In this document: positions 31,203 through 38,921 of the stretch, one piece after another
Numbering within the stretch: the first letter of the stretch is position 1
Layout of the letters: the number at the start of each line of letters is the position of its first letter
DNA from: Actinomycetes bacterium
GTDB lineage: Bacteria > Actinomycetota > Acidimicrobiia > Acidimicrobiales > RAAP-2
Direction of reading: 5' to 3'
Length of the DNA: 55,671 nucleotides
Assembly (NCBI GenBank): GCA_021784205.1
Contig: JAJXTB010000006.1
Coordinates: 1 to 55,671 of the forward strand
Made by a program: the position numbers and the translations under genes
The notes under the pieces: generated by a model
Database searches by the model: none
Seen by the model: only the letters and a program-made list of their open reading frames with translations
Told to the model about the DNA's origin: nothing

Positions 31203-31592
31203 ATGGCGCTGCGCCTCGATCACGTCGCGCACGCCACGCACGAGGTTCACACACTCTGGGAGGAACTCCTCGAGGCGTCGCGTGGCGTACGTGGGGCGAC
31301 GGCGATCTTCGATGACCTTGGCGACCTCGTCGGCATCATTGAGAGGAGAAGCATGTGGCTCGGACGCGATGGGCGGCCGGTCTCGCTCGCGATCGTCGAG
31401 AGTGGGATTGTCAAGATCCTCTTCGTGACCGCTGACCACCGCCGTCAGGGTGTCGCGCGATCCACTCTGGCCGAGCTGGCGAAGGCGGTCGCTCCAGTGG
31501 ACGCGTGGGCGCTACCCGGGGATCGGGCCAGTAAGTCGCTCTATGAATCAGTGGGCTGGCGAGCCCGGCTGCTTACGATGCGGGGCGACTAG
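31203..31592 (+). CDS. GNAT-family N-acetyltransferase
   Basis: A 129-residue small GNAT domain. ILFVTADHRRQGVARSTLAEL is the acetyl-CoA-binding motif A (Arg-Arg-Gln-Gly-Val-Ala in the R/Q-x-x-G-x-G/A position), and SKSLYESVGW near the C-terminus is the usual GNAT motif B. The start ATG at 31203 is 7 nt after the zinc-ribbon gene, so the two are probably co-transcribed. The 3' end overlaps the convergent gene by 20 nt. The substrate is unknown. Confidence 0.8.
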   Translation: MALRLDHVAHATHEVHTLWEELLEASRGVRGATAIFDDLGDLVGIIERRSMWLGRDGRPVSLAIVESGIVKILFVTADHRRQGVARSTLAELAKAVAPVDAWALPGDRASKSLYESVGWRARLLTMRGD

Positions 31593-32904
31593 CCGGACGA
31601 CGAACGGGGCGAGTGGGCGGCGGCGGCGGCGGAACCCTCATGCCCAGCAGCTTGGCCAGCTCGGGGATGGCCCCGGCGCTCTTGACCGCCAGGGCGTGAC
31701 ACTGTTCGTTGTCCGGGATGCCGTGAGGCTTCACGTTGCGACGAATCGACGTGTCGACCGCCAGAGTGACGATCTCCATCCAACGCTCGGGCGTCTGCTC
31801 GGCGGTGAGGGCATCAGAGACGATGCCCACGACGCGCACCGCCATCTCGGCTCCCACGCGAGTGGACATGTCCGGAGGACGCGCGACCAGTCGCAGAGCT
31901 TCTTCGACATTGTTAGAGGAGACCGCAGCTTCGAGACGCTCGTTCCATTGAGTGCGCAGCGCCTCGAGACGAGTGGTCAGGGCGGCCTGCAGCTCCTTGA
32001 GCTGGGCGCGCGACTCCTCGTCGAGCGAGACGGTCTTGGCCGAAGTCACGACAGCGCGAAGGTCGCGCAGGCGCAACTCCTTGCCCGCACCGATCGCGCC
32101 AGCCGCGCGGTCCTTCCACATCGCCAGGTTTGTACGGCCCAAGAGGTCCTCGGCGATGCGCTCGATCGTGACCGGGTCGACGGTGGGTCGGCCCTGGGCG
32201 GTCGCGTTCTTGTTCTGCTCGGCCACCGCGGTGCGCACGGCCGGCATCCCGCCGCGCAATAGCTGTTCGGCGACCGGCAGTTGCTCGGGCGACAGCGTGG
32301 CCAAAAGGGCGTTGCGGTGCGTGGTGGTCACCGGCGGAGCGATGGGCCCGCTCGGACGCTCGCGGCGCGGAGGCCGGGTGCCGCCGCGCACGGGGCGCTC
32401 ACTGCGCGGCGATGCAGCGCGTGCCGGTCGCTCAGATCGTTCGGTGCGCGCGGGGCGTTCGGGGCGTTCGGGGCGTTCTGCGCCGTCGGGACGAGGCGCG
32501 TCACGACGCGGGCGCTCACGGGAGTCGCCGTCGGCCCGTGGGCCGGATCGACGCGCGTCACGGCCGCCGGTGCGTGCGCCGTCACGTACTCCGTCGCGAC
32601 GCGGGCCGCGGCCCTTGGGCGCGTAGGTGACGATGACGTCGGGCCCCGACTTGGCCACCGGGATCAATTCGATTCGCTCGTTACGCGGGTCCAACGGGGA
32701 TGCGGACTTGGGCGGCATCACGGAGAGCACTTCCATGCCCTCCATGTACTGCTCGACGTCCGCGCGATAGACGTGGCCGACTACCGCACCACCGGGCACG
32801 AGGTTGGCATCCAGAACACCCTTGGGCAACTTGGCGCCGGCCGCGCGCCACGTAGCGACGTCGCCCTTCAGACTGGTGATTTCGATCTCAATGCGACGAG
32901 ACAT
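31573..32904 (-). CDS. Unknown protein with Arg/Pro/Glu-rich linker between two conserved-looking ends
   Basis: 443 residues. The first 105 or so look folded (SRRIEIEITSLKGDVATWRA, then GGAVVGHVYRADVEQY and VIVTYAPKGRG). Residues about 105-210 are low-complexity, rich in Arg, Pro, Asp and Glu, with repeats such as RPERPERPAR. The rest is mainly alpha-helical (EQLPVAEQLLRGG, ERIAEDLLGRTNLAMWKDRAAG), with a Pro-rich tail (PPPPPPTRPVRRP). The basic, repeat-rich linker suggests RNA binding or scaffolding, but I recognise no family. ATG at 32904 is preferred over 32946, since TAGATT lies 8 nt upstream. Confidence 0.72.
   Translation of the reverse strand: MSRRIEIEITSLKGDVATWRAAGAKLPKGVLDANLVPGGAVVGHVYRADVEQYMEGMEVLSVMPPKSASPLDPRNERIELIPVAKSGPDVIVTYAPKGRGPRRDGVRDGARTGGRDARRSGPRADGDSRERPRRDAPRPDGAERPERPERPARTERSERPARAASPRSERPVRGGTRPPRRERPSGPIAPPVTTTHRNALLATLSPEQLPVAEQLLRGGMPAVRTAVAEQNKNATAQGRPTVDPVTIERIAEDLLGRTNLAMWKDRAAGAIGAGKELRLRDLRAVVTSAKTVSLDEESRAQLKELQAALTTRLEALRTQWNERLEAAVSSNNVEEALRLVARPPDMSTRVGAEMAVRVVGIVSDALTAEQTPERWMEIVTLAVDTSIRRNVKPHGIPDNEQCHALAVKSAGAIPELAKLLGMRVPPPPPPTRPVRRPASRPAS
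32452..32478 (+). repeat. 9-bp tandem repeat, three copies
   Basis: GGGGCGTTC occurs three times back to back inside the minus-strand gene at 31573-32904. It encodes consecutive Glu-Arg-Pro units in the low-complexity linker. Copy number is likely to vary between strains by slippage. Confidence 0.8.
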
Positions 32905-32950
32905 AGGTTCCCAATCTAGTCGCTCCCCACGAGGCAAATATTTCATCTTC

Positions 32951-32970
32951 TTTTAGGCCAATTTTAGGTC
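32951..32970 (+). promoter_or_regulatory. Direct repeat TTTTAGG upstream of the HtrA-like gene
   Basis: TTTTAGGCC (32951-32959) and TTTTAGGTC (32962-32970) repeat with an 11-bp period, one helical turn, immediately before the GTG start and between divergent genes. This is a candidate operator or part of the promoter. Confidence 0.35.
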
Positions 32971-32973
32971 GCG

Positions 32974-34380
32974 GTGCCTAACATGACATTTGTGAGTGAT
33001 TTTCCGACGCCCCCCGCCGACGACTCGCCGCACGAACTCGACGCGAACTCCGCGCCCAACGCGGCGACTGACACACCGGTTCCGACCACGCCCGACACGA
33101 CCTTCGCCGCACCCGCGACGTCCCCGTCTTCGAGTGAGACCCCCCACGTCGTGGATGTTACCGACGGTGCCGATGACAGCCCCGAGGCGACGTTGCCGGC
33201 GGGCGAGGGGAGCGGTGCGGCCTCGGCGTCGGAGGCAGAACTCAACGCGATGGCGCTCGCGTCACAGGGACGACCAATGCGCACCCCCTGGTCAACTCGT
33301 ATTTCTCTTCTCCTCGTCGCGGCGCTGGTCGGCGGTCTCGCAGGACACTTTGCGGCCCCCTCGGCGAGTACGGGCGGCGTGACCATCAATTCGACCAACA
33401 TCCCGGCGACCGGAGCGGTGCTGCCCAGCGGGCTCACGATTCCCAATCTCGTCGACCGGGTGCTGCCGTCGGTGGTCTCCATCGATGTCAAGGGCCAGGG
33501 CAGCGAGGACCAGGGGACGGGCATGATCGTCTCCTCCAACGGCCTCGTGGTGACCAACAACCACGTCATCGCGGCTGCCGTCAACGGCGGGACGATCACC
33601 GTCACACGCTCTGGTTCGACGAAGAGTCTGCCGGCCACACTCGTGGGCACCAACCCCATGAATGACGTCGCGCTGATTCGCATCAACGGCGCGTCCGGTC
33701 TGCCCGCGGTGACCTTCGGCAACTCGAACTCGCTCGTCGTCGGAGACGCCGTGGTGGCCATTGGCAACGCCCTCGGACTGGCGGCGGGAACGCCCACCGT
33801 CACCCAGGGAATCGTCTCGGCGCTGGGACGCACCGTCACGGCCGGCTCGGGCTCGTCCACCGAAACGCTGAGCAACATGATTCAGACCGATGCCGCGATC
33901 AACCCCGGCAACTCTGGAGGTCCGCTGCTCGACGCGCACGGTGACGTGATCGGGATGAACACCGCGGTCGCTGGCACGCTCCCGGACGGAACGAGCGCCC
34001 AGAACATCGGATTCGCCATCCCGGTGGCGACGATCAAGTCACTGTTCAAGTCGCTGCTCGCCGGCGAGAGCGTCGTCAACCACGGCGCCTTCATTGGCGT
34101 GGAGATCATGTCGATGAACCCGACCCTCCAGCTCCAGTACGGCTTCACGGTCTCGAGCGGCGCGGTCGTGATGAGCGTGATCCCCAACACCGGCGCCGCT
34201 GCGGCGGGCATCAAGCAGGGCGACATCATTGTGGGCATCAACGGCACGACGATCAACAGCGCCCAAGACGTGACCAGCGTGCTCTCCTCCCTGCACCCCG
34301 GTGACCAGATCAAAGTCACGATCGTGCGCGGCACCAAGCACCTCACTTTGGACGTGACGCTCGGAACCCAGCCTCACTAG
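32974..34380 (+). CDS. HtrA/DegP-like membrane-anchored serine protease with PDZ domain
   Basis: A trypsin-fold quality-control protease acting outside the membrane. 468 residues: a cytosolic, acidic Pro/Thr-rich N-terminus (1-105), one transmembrane helix (about 109-127), a protease domain with triad His197 (NNHVI), Asp231 (NDVALI) and Ser314 (GNSGGP), and a C-terminal PDZ domain (about 375-465, with GAAAAGIKQGDIIVGINGT). It resembles mycobacterial HtrA-type proteases. The start is GTG 32974; ATG 32983 is nearly equivalent. It is divergent from the Arg/Pro-rich unknown. Confidence 0.93.
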   Translation: MPNMTFVSDFPTPPADDSPHELDANSAPNAATDTPVPTTPDTTFAAPATSPSSSETPHVVDVTDGADDSPEATLPAGEGSGAASASEAELNAMALASQGRPMRTPWSTRISLLLVAALVGGLAGHFAAPSASTGGVTINSTNIPATGAVLPSGLTIPNLVDRVLPSVVSIDVKGQGSEDQGTGMIVSSNGLVVTNNHVIAAAVNGGTITVTRSGSTKSLPATLVGTNPMNDVALIRINGASGLPAVTFGNSNSLVVGDAVVAIGNALGLAAGTPTVTQGIVSALGRTVTAGSGSSTETLSNMIQTDAAINPGNSGGPLLDAHGDVIGMNTAVAGTLPDGTSAQNIGFAIPVATIKSLFKSLLAGESVVNHGAFIGVEIMSMNPTLQLQYGFTVSSGAVVMSVIPNTGAAAAGIKQGDIIVGINGTTINSAQDVTSVLSSLHPGDQIKVTIVRGTKHLTLDVTLGTQPH

Positions 34381-34396
34381 TGAGGCGTCAGGCGTT

Positions 34397-35359
34397 TTAA
34401 CAGGTGTAGTCGCTGTCGAGTGAGTGGCTCGTCCACTGCGTGACCGTTACCGGTCCACCTGAAAACGGCGCGAGCGAGCAGTTCGAGATGGCCCCGGACT
34501 GCGTACGAGCTCCGGGGATCCAGTCGGGCAAGGCCAGTGAGAAGTAGTTCCCAGCGATCGACGACCACTGCGACGACGTCGAGTAGATCCCCACCTTGGT
34601 CGCAGACGATGCGCTGGTCAGTGCGTCGTACATCCCTTGCAGATCGGCCGCGTTCATTTCCTGCCCGCTGGAACCACCCTGCCACGAATTGGCCGTCTCG
34701 ACGTCCAACCACCAGCCGTATTGAGAGGGGGAGGATGAAATCGACAGCGTCGTCTCCTGTTTGTTGATCGCACCGGCGGCGTTGACAAGTCGCATCAAGT
34801 CCTGGCTCGCCATGTTGTAGCCGTACTGCCACGCGCATGCAGGCGAGTTCTCACCGACCGTCGCCGACGTGTTTGAGGACGTCAGAATGGTTGTGGTACG
34901 GCACGATCCCCAGGGATCCTTAGTCGGGTCCGACGACGTGGGCCAGTCGTTGATCGGGGTGCCGTTGTACTCGTTGCCCGGATCGGCGGTGTTGACGTAG
35001 AGCCCCACCTTGGGTTGCGTCGTAATCCCCGTGCCCGTCGCCGAAGTCGTTGCCCAGTAGAGCTCGCTCTGGGTATACGACGGGTAACTGGACGACGGAC
35101 CAAAGCACGAATTGAGGTTGTTCGCGAGCCCGCCGTTCACCCCGACGATCGCGAAAGCCGGCGACGAGGGAAGGGTGCTGCCGCACTGGGGATAGGAGAC
35201 GTCATTGCCCGACGGTCCATTCGACGAGCCGCCCCCTCCTCCTCCGCCCGGACGAGCCGCCCAGGCCGGCGAGACCACACCGGCTGCCAAAACGCTCGCG
35301 GACATGAGAGTCGTGATCGTTCGAAATCCGTTCACCCTCGTGCGAGACCAGTTGCGCAT
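34397..35359 (-). CDS. Secreted GH25-like (lysozyme-fold) protein
   Basis: 320 residues: a Sec signal peptide with a long hydrophobic core (ITTLMSASVLAAGVV) and likely cleavage after AWA (residue 34), a poly-Gly linker (38-44), then a domain showing the landmarks of GH25 muramidases. These are NDVSYPQC (Asp53), WWLDVET (Asp219-x-Glu221, the catalytic DxE), VGIYSTSSQW (strand with Tyr259) and VTQWTS near the end. Six cysteines (59, 85, 153, 175, 294, 320) could make three disulfides. The ATG at 35359 has GGAGGGGG upstream. Muramidase activity is inferred from motifs only; the homology is remote. It converges on the HtrA gene. Confidence 0.75.
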   Translation of the reverse strand: MRNWSRTRVNGFRTITTLMSASVLAAGVVSPAWAARPGGGGGGGSSNGPSGNDVSYPQCGSTLPSSPAFAIVGVNGGLANNLNSCFGPSSSYPSYTQSELYWATTSATGTGITTQPKVGLYVNTADPGNEYNGTPINDWPTSSDPTKDPWGSCRTTTILTSSNTSATVGENSPACAWQYGYNMASQDLMRLVNAAGAINKQETTLSISSSPSQYGWWLDVETANSWQGGSSGQEMNAADLQGMYDALTSASSATKVGIYSTSSQWSSIAGNYFSLALPDWIPGARTQSGAISNCSLAPFSGGPVTVTQWTSHSLDSDYTC

Positions 35360-35546
35360 GCCCCCTCCAGATCCGTATCTCGCCAATCGTACGTCCATTG
35401 GTCGTGGAAGGGCGACTGGCTTTTGTCGTTGGCTATTACCCGTCCAGTGCACCAACACAACGCAGGTACGCCGCACCATTTCGTGGAGACAATGTCCTAC
35501 GCTGGCGAGACGGCGACGGCGCAGCATGCGAATGAGGAGGGTGACG

Positions 35547-36464
35547 GTGGACCTGTCGTTGCAGAGTTTCGTGAGCGCGGGCGCCCTGACCCATGCGGAA
35601 GGGAGTCGAGCCTTTTACGAAGCGAAACAAGCCGCCGGTGGACAGTTGGGTCCCACCAGCTACGACGAACTCCTCGCCGCGCGCGCGGCATTGCCGCCCG
35701 AGCCGACCGAGTCGCGCGCGATCGAGTACCTCGCCCACGCAGACACTGGAGAAGTCTCCGTACGAATTACGAGGCCGAGCTCGGGTAAATCACGTGCCGC
35801 TTACCTTGACATCCACGGTGGTGGGTTCTTCATGGACTCCGCGGCCCGCGGCGATGTTCGCAACGCCGGGGTCGCCGATGCCCTCAGCGTCACTGTCGTG
35901 AGCGTCGATTATCGATTGGCGCCTGAACACCCTTGGCCGGCCGCTCCAGATGACTGCGAGACCGCCGCCCTCTGGCTGGCGGGGGAGGGGAGGGAACTTT
36001 TCGACACGGATCGCTTCGTGATCAGGGGCGCGTCAGCCGGAGCGACGCTTGCAGCGACCACCTTGTTGAGGCTGCGCAATCGAGGCCTCGTCAATACGTG
36101 CGCCGGCGCGGTCCTCCTCTTCGGCGCCTACGACCTGAGCGGGCTCACACCGGGTGGTCGCCTCTACGGCGACGAGTGGTTCATTCAGTCCTACGCCGGT
36201 CACGTTGACGACCGAAGTGTGCCCGACGTCTCGCCACTCTTTGGCGATCTCCGCGGCCTTCCGCCGACCCTGCTGGTAGTTGGCGCGCGCGACGTCCTCT
36301 TGGAGGACAACCTGGCGATGGCGGCCCGCCTGTCGGCCGCCGGCGTTGGCGTCGACCTTCGCGTCTATCCCGAGGCGATGCACGGCTTCACCTCGCATCC
36401 GACTTCCATGGCCGCCGAGGCGCTCCGCCAGATCGAAGAGTGGCTCGCGCAGCGACTGGACTGA
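35547..36464 (+). CDS. Alpha/beta hydrolase, hormone-sensitive-lipase family esterase
   Basis: 305 residues. The oxyanion-hole motif HGGGFF is at 90-95, the nucleophile Ser163 lies in GASAG (the family usually has GDSAG), Asp249 in GARDVLL and His279 in AMHGF complete the triad. DYRLAPEHPWPAA is the family signature. The GTG at 35547 is preferred because AGGAGG lies 6 nt upstream; ATG at 35532 in the same frame is the alternative but would put that site inside the gene. Predicted cytosolic with no signal peptide. The substrate is unknown, probably a short-chain ester. Confidence 0.87.
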   Translation: MDLSLQSFVSAGALTHAEGSRAFYEAKQAAGGQLGPTSYDELLAARAALPPEPTESRAIEYLAHADTGEVSVRITRPSSGKSRAAYLDIHGGGFFMDSAARGDVRNAGVADALSVTVVSVDYRLAPEHPWPAAPDDCETAALWLAGEGRELFDTDRFVIRGASAGATLAATTLLRLRNRGLVNTCAGAVLLFGAYDLSGLTPGGRLYGDEWFIQSYAGHVDDRSVPDVSPLFGDLRGLPPTLLVVGARDVLLEDNLAMAARLSAAGVGVDLRVYPEAMHGFTSHPTSMAAEALRQIEEWLAQRLD

Positions 36465-36545
36465 GCCAGCTATCGAAAACTGCACCAGGGCGTCCGCGAG
36501 CGCGAACCCACCTCACCGTAACCCTTCGTCTCGCGGGAGTTCGTA

Positions 36546-37313
36546 TCAGGCCAAGGTCGCGATACCGCCGTCGACGGGCAAAATCGCTCCCGTGACGTAG
36601 CTCGCGCCCGGTGACGCGAGGAAGATCGCCGCGCCAGCCATGTCCGCGGGCCGCCCGATGCGCTTCATCGGCGCCGACGCCGCGATTTCATCGCCAAAGG
36701 CCTCCAACGTAGCGTGCATCATCTTCGACTCGAACGGTCCCGGGGCGATCGCATTGACGGTGACCAGGGGAGCGAGGGCCTTGGCCAGGTGTCGGGTCAA
36801 CTGGTGAACGGCCGCCTTGGAGGCCGAATACGCGTAGGTTTCCATGGACGGTACGTGGAGACCATCGATCGAGCCGATGTTGATCACGCGCGCCGGCGCG
36901 TCGGCGCTGGCGTGCGCCTCGAGACGCGCTCGCAGGAACTTGGTCAGGTGAAAGACGCCTTTGACGTTGAGGGCGAGGACCCGCTCAAAGGCCGCCTCGT
37001 CGTAGTCGGCCATCGGTGCGCCCCAGGTGGCGCCAGCGTTGTTCACGAGCACGTCGAGGTACGGCTCTCGCTCTGCGATCTGGTCGGCGAGCACGCGACA
37101 GCCCTCCTCGGTCGACAAGTTGGCTGGCAACGCGACGCAGTCTCCGATCGCGGAGAGCTCGTCAGCGAGCTCCTGGCAGGCCTCGGCCTTTCGCGACGAA
37201 ATGTAGACCTTCGCTCCCGCGTCGACGAATCCGCGGGCGATCATCTCGCCAATCCCGCGACTGCCCCCGGTCACGAGGACGACCTTGCCCGTCACGTCAA
37301 AGAGTGAGTTCAT
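36546..37313 (-). CDS. SDR-family NAD(P)-dependent oxidoreductase
   Basis: A 255-residue classical short-chain dehydrogenase. TGGSRGIG (15-22) binds the cofactor, NNAGA at 91-95 stabilises the sheet, and the catalytic Ser148, Tyr162 and Lys166 (YSASK) are present. The substrate loop is ordinary. The fold resembles FabG or RhlG-type ketoacyl reductases. Arg17 after the glycine motif and Ser39-Arg41 at the end of strand two favour NADPH. The ATG at 37313 has TAGGCT 6 nt upstream. The substrate cannot be read from sequence. Confidence 0.9.
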   Translation of the reverse strand: MNSLFDVTGKVVLVTGGSRGIGEMIARGFVDAGAKVYISSRKAEACQELADELSAIGDCVALPANLSTEEGCRVLADQIAEREPYLDVLVNNAGATWGAPMADYDEAAFERVLALNVKGVFHLTKFLRARLEAHASADAPARVINIGSIDGLHVPSMETYAYSASKAAVHQLTRHLAKALAPLVTVNAIAPGPFESKMMHATLEAFGDEIAASAPMKRIGRPADMAGAAIFLASPGASYVTGAILPVDGGIATLA

Positions 37314-37319
37314 GGCCGC

Positions 37320-37325
37320 AGCCTA
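37320..37325 (-). promoter_or_regulatory. Predicted -10 of the SDR gene
   Basis: TAGGCT, overlapping the stop codon of the upstream 55-residue gene, ends 6 nt before the SDR ATG. Confidence 0.45.
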
Positions 37326-37490
37326 CGCCAGGAGTTCGGACGCCCCGATGAGAAAGCCCACTCGGGGTCGCAACAGGTCCGGACGCAATTCGTGTGCTGT
37401 CACGAATGCTTCATCGAGGTCGTAGGCGTCAACGACGACTTGATCGAGCCCGTGGAAGGGATCTCCCCAGAGGACGCGGAACCGCGCCAC
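37323..37490 (-). CDS. Predicted 55-residue protein, unknown
   Basis: A short open frame with GTG start filling the 182-nt space between the secreted protein and the SDR gene on the same strand. It encodes ARFRVLWGDPFHGLDQ... and ends GFLIGASELLA. It starts 5 nt after the upstream stop and ends 9 nt before the SDR start. Third codon positions are mostly G or C, like neighbouring real genes. No domain is recognised and the ribosome-binding site (TAGGGG) is close to the start. It could be a genuine small gene or a remnant of a longer one. Confidence 0.4.
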   Translation of the reverse strand: MARFRVLWGDPFHGLDQVVVDAYDLDEAFVTAHELRPDLLRPRVGFLIGASELLA

Positions 37491-37495
37491 GGCCC

Positions 37496-37888
37496 CTAGT
37501 AGCCGACGCGAATATTCGTCACGGCCCAGGCCGAGACGTCAGAACTCGTGTCCGTGGCGTACTGGGCGTGGATCTTCCACGTGCCGGCCGCCGTGAAGTT
37601 GAAACTGCAGCTGACCTGGCTCTTGTCGACGGCCTGGAAACGGCAGACGATGTTATTCACGCCCGAATTGTCCGGCGCCACGGCCACGACGCGGACGACG
37701 CCCGGCGTGTGCTCGGGCAGGACGTCGACTTCGATGATGAAGTTCGGTCCACTGGCTGACGGCGCAACGCTATTCGCGCTGAAGTCATAAGACAGGGTCA
37801 CCTTGCCCGACGTGTCGGCCGTCGCCGGCAGGGCGTAGAGACCCACGCTTGACGCCACGAACAGGGCGGCGACCAGTAACCGACGCAT
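37496..37888 (-). CDS. Small secreted beta-rich protein, unknown
   Basis: 130 residues with an N-terminal signal peptide (RRLLVAALFVASSVGLYALP, cleavage likely after ATA, about residue 24). The mature part has alternating hydrophobic strands (KVTLSYDF, NFIIEVDVL, VVRVVAVAP, WKIHAQYA, AVTNIRVGY) typical of an Ig-like or jelly-roll sandwich. There are two cysteines (CRFQ and SCSF) that could form one disulfide. ATG at 37888 follows TATACT by 6 nt. I do not recognise a family. Confidence 0.75.
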   Translation of the reverse strand: MRRLLVAALFVASSVGLYALPATADTSGKVTLSYDFSANSVAPSASGPNFIIEVDVLPEHTPGVVRVVAVAPDNSGVNNIVCRFQAVDKSQVSCSFNFTAAGTWKIHAQYATDTSSDVSAWAVTNIRVGY

Positions 37889-37894
37889 AGGGAC

Positions 37895-37900
37895 AGTATA
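37895..37900 (-). promoter_or_regulatory. Predicted -10 of the secreted-protein gene
   Basis: TATACT, a near-consensus hexamer, ends 6 nt before the ATG at 37888. Confidence 0.55.
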
Positions 37901-37957
37901 TCAACCCTGAGCATCACTTGGGCCGATAATGTTCGTTATGTAAAGTGCTCACCAAAT

Positions 37958-37981
37958 TGGGCAAGATCTGTCATTTGCCCA
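37958..37981. promoter_or_regulatory. Inverted repeat between divergent genes
   Basis: TGGGCAA (37958-37964) and TTGCCCA (37975-37981) form a perfect 7-bp inverted repeat around a 10-nt centre in an AT-rich 134-bp gap. Dyad spacing fits a dimeric repressor site. It lies about 40 nt upstream of the first fluoride-channel gene. Confidence 0.4.
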
Positions 37982-38022
37982 TCTCCAACGGCCCCCTAGG
38001 CGCCCACTAGTTTCGATGGTCA

Positions 38023-38490
38023 ATGCGCACCTCGATCACCCTTTCGCCCCGCCAGATGACCGCGGCTATCGGATTGGTGGCCGGAGGAGGCGCCGTGGGC
38101 ACGCTGGCGCGAGACCTGGCGCTGCGCCTCCAGAGCGACGTGACTCCCGTTCCAAGGGGTCCCTATGGGGATTCGTTGCGCGTACCGTCGATCGGGACTT
38201 GGACCAGCCACGTCCCTTGGGTGCTGCTAACAATCAATTTCCTCGGGGTCTACCTCGCCGTCGTCCTGCTACGCGGGATCCTGCGCCACCACGACCCGAA
38301 CGATCCCATGCGTCTGCTTCTGATCACGGGACTGCTCGGCGGCTTCACCTCCTACTCAAGCCTCTACGTGTCACTCGGCGAGATCTGGCATCTGTCGGTC
38401 GCCGCCAGCATCGGCGTCGCCGGGGGAGCCGTGGCTAGCGGTCTGATTGGAGCGTGGCTGGGACTGCGAACCATGAGGCACCGACGGTGA
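38023..38490 (+). CDS. crcB: Fluoride channel subunit CrcB/FluC, first of a pair
   Basis: A four-helix small membrane protein that exports fluoride as a dual-topology or paired dimer. 155 residues. GGGAVGTLARD near the N-terminus, TINFLGVYLAV (the conserved Asn) and GLLGGFTSYSSL (family consensus GGxTTFSTF) are present. It is longer than usual because of a loop between helices 1 and 2 (residues 38-65). Its stop overlaps the start of the second copy (GTGA), which suggests a heterodimer of two oppositely oriented subunits. I found no fluoride riboswitch in the upstream gap. Confidence 0.88.
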   Translation: MRTSITLSPRQMTAAIGLVAGGGAVGTLARDLALRLQSDVTPVPRGPYGDSLRVPSIGTWTSHVPWVLLTINFLGVYLAVVLLRGILRHHDPNDPMRLLLITGLLGGFTSYSSLYVSLGEIWHLSVAASIGVAGGAVASGLIGAWLGLRTMRHRR

Positions 38491-38849
38491 CCACCCTCTA
38501 CGTCACGCTCGCAGGGGCTCTGGGGGCGGTCGTTCGCTTCCTGGTCGAGTACGCGGTGCGACGCCACCACCCCACCCGGCGGCCCTGGGCGACCGTGGGC
38601 GTGAACGCACTCGGGTGCGCGATCGCCGGCTGGGTCTCCTATCAGCTCGTCTCCCCCGTCGACGCCGCAGCGCACGCGATCCTTCTCACCGGCTTCTGTG
38701 GGGGTCTCACCACCTTCTCGTCGGCCTTCGCCATTCCCGCCATTCTCCAGCGCGAGCACCACTGGGGATACGCCGCGGCCCTGATCACCACTACCCCACT
38801 GCTGTGCGCCGTGGGCTTCGCCGTTGGAGCGGGCCTCGCGCACCCGTAA
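38487..38849 (+). CDS. crcB: Fluoride channel subunit CrcB/FluC, second of a pair
   Basis: 120 residues with the canonical FluC motifs: GALGAVVRFLVEY, GVNALGCAIAG and GFCGGLTTFSSFA, where the Phe pair and the TTFS stretch line the fluoride path. Four transmembrane segments are expected. The GTG at 38487 was chosen because it overlaps the upstream stop and starts just before helix 1; in-frame ATG 38454 would add 11 unconserved residues. It acts with the upstream paralogue. Confidence 0.9.
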   Translation: MTTLYVTLAGALGAVVRFLVEYAVRRHHPTRRPWATVGVNALGCAIAGWVSYQLVSPVDAAAHAILLTGFCGGLTTFSSAFAIPAILQREHHWGYAAALITTTPLLCAVGFAVGAGLAHP

Positions 38850-38921
38850 GTCACAACTCGTGCGCACTGCCATGTCTGATTTCCGCTAGTTCATCTCCTC
38901 CTCGACGGGCACAATGGTGAG

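Noticed and set aside
35383..35401. CCAAT-9 nt-ATTGG inverted repeat between the GH25-like and hydrolase genes
   Set aside because: Only 5 bp per arm; not distinguishable from chance in a 187-bp gap, in which I found no convincing promoter either.
37982..38022. Fluoride riboswitch before crcB
   Set aside because: I looked for the conserved GGNGAUGG and CUGAUGA segments by eye and found neither.
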